Source: Bin75 sp965200435 | Lineage (GTDB): Bacteria > Nitrospirota > Nitrospiria > Nitrospirales > UBA8639 | Assembly (NCBI GenBank): GCA_965200435.1 | Contig: OZ241337.1 | Location: forward strand, 248,001-312,000 | DNA: 64,000 nucleotides | Direction: 5' to 3' | Shown: positions 18,076-25,324 of the stretch, one piece after another | Layout of the letters: every line of letters starts with the position of its first letter | Numbering within the stretch: position 1 is the stretch's first letter | Position numbers and translations under genes: made by a program | The notes under the pieces: generated by a model | What the model saw: the letters and a program-made list of their open reading frames with translations, nothing else | Database searches by the model: none | What the model was told of the DNA's origin: nothing

Positions 18076-18975
18076 CTATTTTTTTACATCCATCGCACAA
18101 CGAAATCCGATAGTCAGATCATTCGCGTCAATAGGGAAATTCGGCTCAGCGCTTCGTCGAGACGTCACCGTCAGCCATCGAGGGGGATCTTCCCACGACC
18201 CGCCTCGATAGACCTTCCGCTCTCCCTCTTGAGGACCGGCCGGATTTGTCTCCGGACTCTGCTCGTAATACGTGCGGTCATACCAATCCGCCACCCACTC
18301 CGAAGCATTCCCGGCCATGTGGTATAACCCATAAGGACTCTTCGTCCCCTCCTTTAATCCATGGCGGATACTCATACCTGTCACTCCGCTTTTCACGGGG
18401 GCCAAGGTGACCTTGTAGCTCACCCATCCGGTCGTCCCGAAATTATACCGTGCAATATCGACAAATGGCTGCATATGGCCCCAGGGGTACCGGCGTCCAT
18501 CGGTTCCCCGGGCACCTTTCTCCCATTCGGCTTCAGTCGGCAGCCGCTTGCCCACCCATTCGCAGTAGGCCTTCGCGCTATCCCACGCCATACCCACGGC
18601 CGGTCGATCTTTCGCTTCTTCAACGGCCGCAAAATCGTCCCACAAGGGAGGTAACCCGTGATTGGTCTCATCCAGAAACTTCTGATACCGCTCCATCGTC
18701 ACTTCAAATTGATCGATATAATAACTGTCCAACCGGACCGTATGTTCCGGACGTTCATTCCGCGACCCGTCATTGGCCCCCATCAGAAACTCTCCCTCGG
18801 GGATCTTGACCATCGGAGCTCCATCCTTTCCCTCAATCATGTCAAATTGTGATTCGATCGGCGGTTCGGTCGATTCATACTTCCATTCAGCCCCTGCCGG
18901 GTGCCATCCCAGGACCATCCCTGTCAAGCCAATGATACAGGTCAACCACGCCCCACGCTTTTTGTGCCGATTCAT
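18076..18975 (-). CDS. SUMF1/FGE-sulfatase-domain protein, exported
   Basis: About 299 residues. A signal peptide (WLTCIIGLTGMVLGWHPAGA) precedes a formylglycine-generating-enzyme-like domain: MVKIPEGEFLMGAND, RPEHTVRLDSYYIDQFEVT, DSAKAYCEWVGKRLPTEAEW, GRRYPWG, YHMAGNASEWVADWY, VYRGGSWED and GFRCAMD. Of the two catalytic cysteines in true FGE only the GFRC one is present; the earlier position reads VTSRRSAEP. Oxidation of a sulfatase Cys is therefore unlikely, and the domain may serve another role, as in many multi-copy relatives. ATG 18975 follows GGAGG at good spacing. Confidence 0.85.
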   Translation of the reverse strand: MNRHKKRGAWLTCIIGLTGMVLGWHPAGAEWKYESTEPPIESQFDMIEGKDGAPMVKIPEGEFLMGANDGSRNERPEHTVRLDSYYIDQFEVTMERYQKFLDETNHGLPPLWDDFAAVEEAKDRPAVGMAWDSAKAYCEWVGKRLPTEAEWEKGARGTDGRRYPWGHMQPFVDIARYNFGTTGWVSYKVTLAPVKSGVTGMSIRHGLKEGTKSPYGLYHMAGNASEWVADWYDRTYYEQSPETNPAGPQEGERKVYRGGSWEDPPRWLTVTSRRSAEPNFPIDANDLTIGFRCAMDVKK

Positions 18976-19364
18976 GATTTTCCTCCGTCCACAACTCCAC
19001 GTCGTTAAGGTATTGAATTCCGTTGGCGTCCTTCTACCCATTCAGGCGGCTTCCCCATTGTACAAAGCGAAATGGGGGATCACAACCGATAAAAAAGGAG
19101 ATTCTCTCTTCAGGTTCACAATGAGCCGCGCTCTGAGAAGGCCGGCTTGATTTGTCGCCGCCGCAGATCATGCAATACGTAGCGGTCTCTCCGCCCTTGT
19201 AGGTCGGATTAGCCAAACAGGCGTAATCCGACACCACGCCCTCAAACGAAGCGACGCGAGTTCGTCGATTTCGCATTTGAAATGAATGACTGGTTGTTGC
19301 TGCTAGATCTGCGCGGTCGATTCTACGACCCGCGGCGGCCGAAGTTCGTCGTCATCGTGCGCGG
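18976..19364. repeat. Intergenic stretch with a REP palindrome at 19199-19232
   Basis: Contains gtaggtcggattagcc ... ggcgtaatccgac, the same GTAG-headed palindrome found elsewhere in the window. A 34-codon plus-strand frame from 19284 (MNDWLLLLDLRGRFYD...) has coding-like composition and could be a gene remnant, but is too short to call. Confidence 0.6.
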
Positions 19365-20099
19365 CTATCTGCGCTTTTCCTGAGACAAGTTGAAGCTCAC
19401 AATGATCCGGTCGGCGTCCTTCCCATTAGCCTTGGATCGATTCGGAGCCACGCTATGGTACAGCCAACTGGGGAAGACCAGCATTCGACCGGCCACGGGC
19501 TTGTACTTGACCTTGGTCCAGCAACTTTGTGGGCGCTTGGTGCCGGGGATGTATTCGACAGGAGTCATCAAGTTATGGGTGCGTGGATCGGTGAACTCGA
19601 TTCGACCCGAATTCCTGGGTGCCTGGACGTAGTAGACGCCGCTCCAGATACAGCCGGGATGGATATGGGCCCGGTTCGAGCTACCTGGTGGATTGATGAT
19701 CGACCACATGGTGCCGATTTTCAGTCGATAGGACGTGTAATATCCGAGATCGCGGCACATCATGGCTGAAACCGCGTCGACGTGTTGAATCAATCCCGCA
19801 AACGGGACGTCCTTGTGCAGCTTGACGTGGCTGTGCCAACTCCCCAACTCCGGAAAGGTCGACCTGGATACCCCTGTTCTGTCGCGTTCTCGTTCGACGT
19901 AGATCGCCTCGATCAGGTGGACGTTCAGAGTCTCGCTGTCCGGAATATCCAGAGAAAAAATGAGCGTCGGAAAGTAGTGTGCCACCTTGAGTGCGTCTTC
20001 GGACAAACGAGCCACCACGCCGCAGTCCGAGGCTACGCGGTCGGAAGTTTCGCGCGTCACTTCATTTCCCAAGTATGCGCCACCTTGAGCACACCCCAT
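19365..20099 (-). CDS. 2OG-Fe(II) oxygenase (TIGR02466-type), possible protein hydroxylase
   Basis: About 244 residues. The core matches the 2OG-FeII_Oxy_5/TIGR02466 type: YFPTLIFSLDIPDSETLN at the N-terminus, NPPGSSNRAHIHPGCIWSGV with iron-binding His, VYYVQAPRNSGRIEFTDPR, and VAGRMLVFPSWLYHSVAPN followed by RIIVSFNLS (distal His and the 2OG-binding Arg). Such enzymes hydroxylate small molecules or protein side chains; the substrate is unknown. The start is uncertain: ATG 20099 is the first after the neighbouring gene, but the same frame stays open through that gene's repeat array. It follows the acidic lipoprotein gene by 13 bp, so the two are probably co-expressed. Confidence 0.82.
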   Translation of the reverse strand: MGCAQGGAYLGNEVTRETSDRVASDCGVVARLSEDALKVAHYFPTLIFSLDIPDSETLNVHLIEAIYVERERDRTGVSRSTFPELGSWHSHVKLHKDVPFAGLIQHVDAVSAMMCRDLGYYTSYRLKIGTMWSIINPPGSSNRAHIHPGCIWSGVYYVQAPRNSGRIEFTDPRTHNLMTPVEYIPGTKRPQSCWTKVKYKPVAGRMLVFPSWLYHSVAPNRSKANGKDADRIIVSFNLSQEKRR

Positions 20100-20112
20100 C
20101 CCTGACCATAAC

Positions 20113-20766
20113 TTAGTCATCGTCCTCGTCGTCCTCGTCGTCCTCATCGTCTTCGTCGTCCTCATCGCCCTCGTCGCCCTCGTCGTTCTCGTCCCCCTCG
20201 TCGTTCTCATCGCCTTCGTCGCCTTCATCACCCTCGTCGTTTTCGTCGCCCTCGTCGCCATCGTCCTCGTCGCCTTCCTCGCCCTCATCGCCCTCATCGC
20301 CCTCGTCGTTCTCGTCCCCCTCGTTGTTCTCATCGCCCTCATCGCCCTCGTCGCCATCGTCCTCATCGCCTTCGTCGCCCTCATCGCCCTCATCGCCTTC
20401 GTCGTTCTCGTCGTCCTCATCGTCCTCATCGCCTTCGTCGTTCTCGTCGCCCTCATCGCCCTCGTCGTTCTCGTCGTCCTCATCGCCCTCGTCGTTCTCG
20501 TCCCCCTCGTCGTTCTCATCGCCTTCGTCGCCTTCATCGCCCTCGTCGTCTTCGTCGCCCTCGTCGTCTTCGTCGCCCTCGTCGTTCTCGTCGCCTTCAT
20601 CGCCCTCGTTGCCCTCGTCCCCCTCGTCGCCCGATGGCAGGATAATAATCGACCCTGAAGGTCCGCTACCACCAGATCCCCCCCCACAGGCGGTCAGAAT
20701 GCCCATCAGCATGCTAAAGACCGCCGCGAGAATCGATCTGGTTTTATTACTCAGGTAAACAGCCAT
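20113..20766 (-). CDS. Lipoprotein composed of Asp-Glu-(Gly/Asn/Asp) triplets
   Basis: 217 residues. A signal peptide (ILAAVFSMLMGILTAC) with lipobox LTAC gives a lipidated Cys followed by GGGSGGSGPSGS. From about residue 46 to the end the protein is an uninterrupted acidic array of DEG, DEN and DED tripeptides, finishing in DEDDEDD. It should be anchored in the envelope with an extremely acidic, probably Ca2+-binding or disordered, extension. No family recognised. It lies 26 bp after the barrel-like gene and 13 bp before a 2OG oxygenase, whose possible substrate it is (inference). Confidence 0.75.
   Translation of the reverse strand: MAVYLSNKTRSILAAVFSMLMGILTACGGGSGGSGPSGSIIILPSGDEGDEGNEGDEGDENDEGDEDDEGDEDDEGDEGDEGDENDEGDENDEGDEDDENDEGDEGDENDEGDEDDEDDENDEGDEGDEGDEGDEDDGDEGDEGDENNEGDENDEGDEGDEGEEGDEDDGDEGDENDEGDEGDEGDENDEGDENDEGDEGDEDDEDDEDDEDDEDDD
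20116..20633 (-). repeat. 9-bp-period coding repeat, about 57 units
   Basis: On the plus strand the unit is (g/c)tc(g/a)tc(g/c)(t/c)c with 9-bp periodicity over about 520 bp. Because no unit contains a stop in several phases, all frames remain open: Asp-Glu-x on the coding strand, Thr/Arg/Ala-rich in another, Ser-Pro-rich on the opposite strand. Only the Asp-Glu-x frame has a signal peptide and start. Confidence 0.9.
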
Positions 20767-20792
20767 GTCTCAGTGTCCTCACTTCCCAGGGT

Positions 20793-22104
20793 TCAGGTCG
20801 CAAGCTCCACTGTTGCGATCAGACTCCGTGCCTCTTTCATGTTGGTGTTATTCAGCAATTGCACTGACACCCTGGATGTCGTCTCACCCTGATGGACCGT
20901 GAGGGGAATCGGCTCATCCACGTAGTCTTCGCCCGGCACAGCGGGATTCGCATCGCCACCAGGGAGAAGGCGTGCGGTGAGATGAAGATCGCTCGGCGCT
21001 GGCACCGGAATCGTAATTTCTAGCCATACCTGGGTGCCGGTCTCGGCGTTTTCCTGGAGAAAGCGGAGGGCGGCTCCTTCGACGATGCGCGAAGGGTCAT
21101 CTAACGATGTGCGTTCGATTCTCGCACGCTTGGCGACTCGGATGCGGCCTACGTTCTGGATCGGCCGCCAAGCGTCTGGTACTGCTGTAGTCGCGTCGCT
21201 GAGAGCCACTCCGAGGCCATTCCAGTCCGGCGGTTTGCGTGGGCCACCAAACGGAATGACGACGGCTGCTCTCATCATGCTTGATTCGTCGGTTGTACCG
21301 ATGTCCTGCCACGAAGCACTGAAATCGAGCCACGGATGAGGCCGCCAGTTGAGACCGACGCGGCTACTGACTTCCCAACGACTGGAACCATCCGTAGCCT
21401 GCCACCGACCGACGGCGCCTTGCATGCTTACAGTAGTGGTCACATTCAGGCGCAAGCCAAGCTCACTGCCGGCAAGGACTCTTTCCTCCATGCCCCCCCT
21501 GGCCGGGCCGCCAGTTCGTGATCGGCATGAATAGATTGAAGAAACCTTGTCCCCAGATGCCGGAGTAATCGACTCCTGCAACAACCCGCCCGTGGCCGCG
21601 TTCCAGGTTATTCTGAATCAGCGCCGAAAGACCCACGAGGTTGACACCGGATTCACCGACGATAAAACGGCTGACCAAGCCTGAGCGCAGATCGTTACGG
21701 ATCGACCCATCTCGGTCTCTCCACCGGGTAACCCCATGTTGCACGAAAAACGCGCCTGAATCGGGCGACTTGATTCCCATGAACGTGAGGGGCAAAGCGA
21801 GGTCGAGGTGGCCGTCCAGTCCACCCCGTGAGGAGGGAACGTAGCTGAGCCGATTAACCGCGCGGAAGCTCTTACCAAACAGCGTCCGTCCCGATTGAGC
21901 GACGAACTCGAAAGCCCTGCTCACGACGACACCGTTAACCGCCCGGTTTGCCATGCACCGTGCCCCAGCGGCGAGGTTTTCGTCTGCTGCAGTCCCGCAG
22001 GCATGCAACCCCGACACGAGATCGAGGCTTATCTGTTGGAATACTGAACCGGATCCCTTCCCACCTGCTTCGACGATTCCGGTGCTCACCGCAACCATCA
22101 ACAT
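20793..22104 (-). pseudogene. Inverse-autotransporter-like beta-barrel protein with Calx-beta-like C-terminus, frameshifted
   Basis: Two overlapping frames join into one protein of about 437 residues if one G is removed from the seven-G run at 21493-21499. Part 1 reads LDLVSGLHACGT ... SRAFEFVAQSGRTLFGKSF ... LSYVPSSRGGLDGHLDLALP ... GVDYSGIWGQGFFNLFMPIT. Part 2 continues NWRPGQGG-MEERVLAGSELG ... NWRPHPWLDFSASWQDIGT. This alternation resembles the IAT_beta domain of intimin/invasin-type inverse autotransporters. A Calx-beta-like module follows (VEGAALRFLQENAETGTQV ... NNTNMKEARSLIATVELA). It may be a pseudogene, a phase-variable gene or carry a sequencing error. The start is unclear: ATG 22104 gives a short signal sequence, and an IS end lies 171 bp upstream. 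Confidence 0.65.
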
Positions 22105-22265
22105 AACCGCAGGGATGAGGTTGAGATAACGCGAGGGAATAGGGTTTAATGTACTCGGAAACCTCCCATTATGGAAACCTCCTCTTACCCTATAAAGGTC
22201 ATCACCATATAATGGCGATCTTAACTTCCAAGATAGATAATCTTTATTCTTTCTGGATGCAAAAG

Positions 22266-23307
22266 TCAACCGTTTGTATGGGGCCACCACATTTGGCACT
22301 CGGGTTGGTGGTGAATCAGGGATTGTACCGGAGATTGCCGCCCAAGGCTATGGTGGGGCAACACGGTATTGTAGGCCAGCAACCAATCGGCCAGTTTGCG
22401 GTTAAAGGCCGCCAAATCGTCGAACAGCAGATCCTCGTGGTAGTCCACGAAGGTCTCTTGCAGGGTGCGATTGAACCGTTCCGCATGAGCGTTCATTTTC
22501 GGGGATCGGGGATACGTCCACCAGTGGGTGATGCCGCGTTCATCGAGCCGGTGCTGGAAATGCCCCTGGAACTCCGGGCCGTTATCGGAGAGGAGGACCC
22601 GGGGTGGGGCCGGGAGCAACGCACAGAGTGCATCGAGGGCGTGGGTGGCATGGCGGCTGGAGGCGGTGGCGGTGGCCACAGCGAAGGCGAAGCGACTGCA
22701 GGGATCGATGAAGGTGAATAGGTAGCGGCGGAGTCCGGCGTGGAGCCGCACAACGGGATCGCCGGCCAAGACCGCCAGGGGCGGGGCGGGGCCGGGGCGG
22801 GCGGGATTTCCGGCGCCGTGTCCGGGGTTTGGGCCGGCCCCGGGCATCCAGGCGGCTCGGCGTGTGCCGCATCCGGTCCGGGGCGCGGGCGATCAGGCGC
22901 CCGATGGTGGAGACCCTGGGGAGGGCTAGCCCGTGCTGCGCACACCACGGCCGCAGTAGGACGTGCAGCTTGGCCTTCCCACGGTTGGGATACGTGGTGC
23001 GTAGCCGCCGGATCGCTTGGCTCAGGGCGGGTGGCCACGTGGCCTGCCGCCGCCGGTGGGGGGCCCTAGAGCGGACGGCCAACGCCTGCGGGTCCCCGCC
23101 AGCCTGAGTGAGCGCCCGCTGCCAGCGATAAAGCGTCCGGCGGCTGACGCCAAAGGCCTCCCCCGTCGCGGCTGGGCCATGCCGGGCGCAAAAGTGCAGA
23201 ATCTTGAGTCGGTGATGGGCTTCGTGGGGTATCATGTCCCAACGATGCCCGAATTGCGTTAGTCGATAAAACCCCCTGATGCGATAGCCGACATGGTGGA
23301 TTTGCAT
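22266..23307 (-). pseudogene. IS481-like transposase, frameshifted (copy 1)
   Basis: The N-terminal part (MQIHHVGYRIRGFYRLTQFG ... helix-turn-helix GVSRRTLYRWQRALTQAGG) is in one frame. The catalytic DDE part (GDPVVRLHAGL, LLSDNGPEFQG, NAHAERFNRTLQE) is in another. The break lies in the GGGGC repeat where copies 2 and 3 have one more unit. The Asp of SDNG and the Glu of HAERF are intact, unlike copies 2 and 3 respectively. The C-terminal frame reads through the inverted repeat into flanking DNA. Confidence 0.88.
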
Positions 23308-23356
23308 GGCCTCTCCTCCTGTTTCGAGGAGTGCCAAAGGTTTCTGAACTTATACA
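22275..23356 (-). mobile_element. IS481-like element, copy 1 (1082 bp)
   Basis: Bounded by imperfect terminal inverted repeats (TGTATGGGGCCACCAC and, from the other end, TGTATAAGTTCAGAAACC, both leading to TTTGGCACTC). It is flanked by the 5-bp direct repeat CCGTT at 22270-22274 and 23357-23361, a convincing target duplication. It is 5 bp shorter than the other two copies because one GGGGC unit is missing near 22780-22800, which shifts the transposase frame. Confidence 0.88.
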
Positions 23357-23643
23357 CCGTTGGGGGGCACCACCTTTGCCGCGAAGCCCCTCACCTCGGG
23401 CTTCTCCCGAAGAGGAACCCGCGCCATGAGATGGCGCGGCTACAAAAACTCCTCGCCTTCTTTTGTCGCTGCGCCATCCCCCGATAACAGATGTCGAGGA
23501 CAGGCTTTACCGCGCCAGGCGGCGGTCGAGTTGTTGCTCTTCCTCCTGTTTCGAGGAGTGCCAAAAGTTTCTGAACTTCAACACCGACACACAACTTCAT
23601 CCTACCGATGAGCCCACCCGTGCCCGAATCACGCTGGCCCCTC
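23357..23643. repeat. Intergenic repeats with a solo IS481-like end (about 23544-23578)
   Basis: The sequence cctgtttcgaggagtgcc through aaaagtttctgaactt repeats the transposase-start end of the IS481-like elements without the rest of the element. A GCGCCATCCCCCGATAACAG / ATGTCGAGGACAGGC repeat near 23470-23505 belongs to the dispersed intergenic family. No gene seen. Confidence 0.65.
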
Positions 23644-23678
23644 AAAAAAAAGAGCCGCTGAAACACGGTTCAGCGGCT
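23644..23678 (-). terminator. Rho-independent terminator after tRNA-Glu
   Basis: Arms AGCCGCTGAA and TTCAGCGGCT around ACACGG; read on the minus strand the hairpin is followed by a run of seven T. It lies 10 bp beyond the CCA end of tRNA-Glu. Confidence 0.88.
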
Positions 23679-23687
23679 GCTCTATGG

Positions 23688-23765
23688 TGGCGTCCCCAAC
23701 GGGATTTGAACCCGTGTTGCCGGCTTGAAAGGCCGGCGTCCTAGGCCTGACTAGACGATGGGGAC
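23688..23765 (-). tRNA. tRNA-Glu (TTC)
   Basis: 78 nt on the minus strand with acceptor GTCCCCA paired to TGGGGAC. The anticodon arm CCGGC-CTTTCAA-GCCGG gives TTC, the T-loop is GGTTCAAATCC and CCA is encoded. Confidence 0.96.
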
Positions 23766-23861
23766 ACAAAACGAATTGTCAGAAAGACCGAATGGTAACA
23801 AGGGGAATCGGACCGAGTCAAACGGAACGCATCACTGTGCGTTCGGGACTGGGGTGAAAAA

Positions 23862-24322
23862 GGTATGGGGTGGGTCGATAAGCCGGATTCTGTTCCGTAT
23901 CAATCGTGCATACGGCGGTGACCATGTCTCTACGGCTTATGTTACCATAAGCTTCCAGCGACCTACCCGAGAACCTCGGCCGGGCCGGCCTTTCCCGAAC
24001 GACAGCGACACCTCTTCGCCAACGGCTGTCACCGTGCGAAGCGGGCCGGATCGTTCGGAGCGTCCTCCTATTTGGTCTTGCTCCGGGTGATGCTTACCCT
24101 GCCATCCGCGTCGCCGCGAACGCGGTGGGCTCTTACCCCACCGTTTCACCCTTACCCCGGCCAAACCAAGGCTCGTTCCGGGGCGGTTTGTTTTCTGTGG
24201 TGCTCATGTCGGATCGCTCCGCCTGGGCGTTACCCAGCACCCTGCCCTGTGGAGTCCGGACTTTCCTCTCACCTGCAAGCCAGAGACTCCGGTGAGCAGC
24301 CACCTGACCCACGCCTCATACC
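23862..24322 (-). ncRNA. rnpB: RNase P RNA, bacterial class A
   Basis: On the minus strand the hallmarks are GAGGAAAGTCCGGACTCC with ACAGGGCAGGGTGCTGGGTA near the 5' end, ACAGAAAACAAACCG in the middle, and ACAGAATCCGGCTTATCGA near the 3' end. Helix P1 can be drawn between GGTATG..GTGGGTC (5', from 24322) and GACCCACCCCATACC (3', to 23862), setting the ends. About 461 nt, somewhat longer than the E. coli RNA. It matures tRNA 5' ends and sits between tRNA-Glu and the zinc-ribbon gene. Confidence 0.94.
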
Positions 24323-24382
24323 AGGAACTATGATACGCCATGCCTGTCTTGGAAACAAGAGACTACTGGAAGAGAGCGTTTG

Positions 24383-25153
24383 TCATCCATTCATCTGTTC
24401 TTGCGCCACGGGTTCCTGGGCGCTCACGCATTCGGACGCTGCATTGAGCGCTTCTTCATAATACAAAATGCGATGGCAGTAAGGACAGGTCAGCAGTTCA
24501 TCGGCCCGCTTCACACTGGCAACCAACTGGGGAGGGATGTGCAATTGACAACCTTGACACGTTTCACCCTGAACGGTCGCAACCACCACGAGCTTCAAGG
24601 AAGATTTGAGCATCGAATATCGCTGATAAACGCGTTTTTCCAATGAGGGTACCAAGCGGTTCTTCTCCTGTTCGATCTGCGCGATTTCATCCGCCAGTTT
24701 CCCGGACAACGCATCCAACTGAGCTTTTTCTTCCTCCAAGGTGTGCGTGACGTCCTGAAGCAATTTCTCAACTTCTTCCCATTCCTTCCGTTTCTCTTCC
24801 CCACGCTCCATGGCCAGAAGAACCCGTTCTTCCAAGGCATCCTTTTTCTTGTTGGCCAGTTCGATTTCAAACAAATGGGCTTGATACTCTTTGTTCGTTT
24901 TCAATTCGTTCAACCGCGTGCGCATTTTGTGAACGTGACTCTCATGGTCGCTCAAGTCCTGTTCACTGCTCCGCCGCTCGGCCGCAATGGTCTCCATCAG
25001 AACCTTCAGGCCCTCAGAGCGCTTGCGCGCCTGGTCAACCGGCGACTGGGCAGCCTGAAGACGTTGGGGAATCTGTTGTCGTTGTTTTTCGAGATCGTGC
25101 AGCCTAAGGTCAAGCTGCTGAAGTTGTACCAGAAGGGAAAGTTGAAAATTCAA
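24383..25153 (-). CDS. C4-type zinc-ribbon coiled-coil protein (CT398-like)
   Basis: 256 residues. A long N-terminal antiparallel coiled coil (LVQLQQLDLRLHDLEKQRQQ ... TKLNELKTNKEYQ-type region) is followed by a zinc ribbon with CQGC and CPYC (ETCQGCQLHIPPQ ... LLTCPYCHRILYY). This is the zf-RING_7/CT398 architecture. In Chlamydia CT398 binds sigma-54; here the gene lies directly downstream of rpoD and upstream of rnpB, a common arrangement. A nucleic-acid or RNA-polymerase-related role is inferred. Confidence 0.85.
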   Translation of the reverse strand: MNFQLSLLVQLQQLDLRLHDLEKQRQQIPQRLQAAQSPVDQARKRSEGLKVLMETIAAERRSSEQDLSDHESHVHKMRTRLNELKTNKEYQAHLFEIELANKKKDALEERVLLAMERGEEKRKEWEEVEKLLQDVTHTLEEEKAQLDALSGKLADEIAQIEQEKNRLVPSLEKRVYQRYSMLKSSLKLVVVATVQGETCQGCQLHIPPQLVASVKRADELLTCPYCHRILYYEEALNAASECVSAQEPVAQEQMNG

Positions 25154-25232
25154 AAACGCCTCTGCGCGTTAGAAAGGAGTGTCTGATTCATGATCAGACA
25201 CTTTACCGCATCCGCTCCATAAATAGCAAAGC

Positions 25233-25309
25233 TGGTGGGCCCACCAGGACTTGAACCTGGGACCAACTGATTATGAGTCAGCCGCTCTGACCAACTGAGC
25301 TATGGGCCC
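25233..25309 (-). tRNA. tRNA with CAT anticodon (tRNA-Ile2 or tRNA-Met)
   Basis: 77 nt on the minus strand: GGGCCCA acceptor, AGCTCAGTTGGTCAGAGC D-arm, anticodon arm CTGA-CTCATAA-TCAG giving CAT, T-arm CCAGGTTCAAGTCCTGG and encoded CCA. The body resembles tRNA-Ile2, whose C34 becomes lysidine through TilS (tilS is at 40.9 kb). Elongator tRNA-Met cannot be excluded by eye. The acceptor begins with a normal pair, so it is not the initiator. Confidence 0.93.
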
Positions 25310-25324
25310 ACGTTCAGCCACGCG

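Noticed and set aside
19284..19388. 34-codon plus-strand frame with coding-like composition
   Set aside because: Too short and without a ribosome site or recognisable family; possibly a gene remnant.
20100..20687. Thr/Arg-rich N-terminal extension of the oxygenase frame
   Set aside because: It is the shadow of the Asp-Glu-x repeat in another frame; the oxygenase fold starts after 20099.
20324..20758. Plus-strand Ser/Pro-rich open frame opposite the acidic repeat gene
   Set aside because: It has no start site or signal and is explained by the 9-bp repeat having no stop in that frame; the opposite frame has a lipobox signal peptide.
23758..24461. Open frames across 23.8-24.4 kb
   Set aside because: They cross rnpB, whose conserved RNA motifs and P1 pairing account for the sequence.
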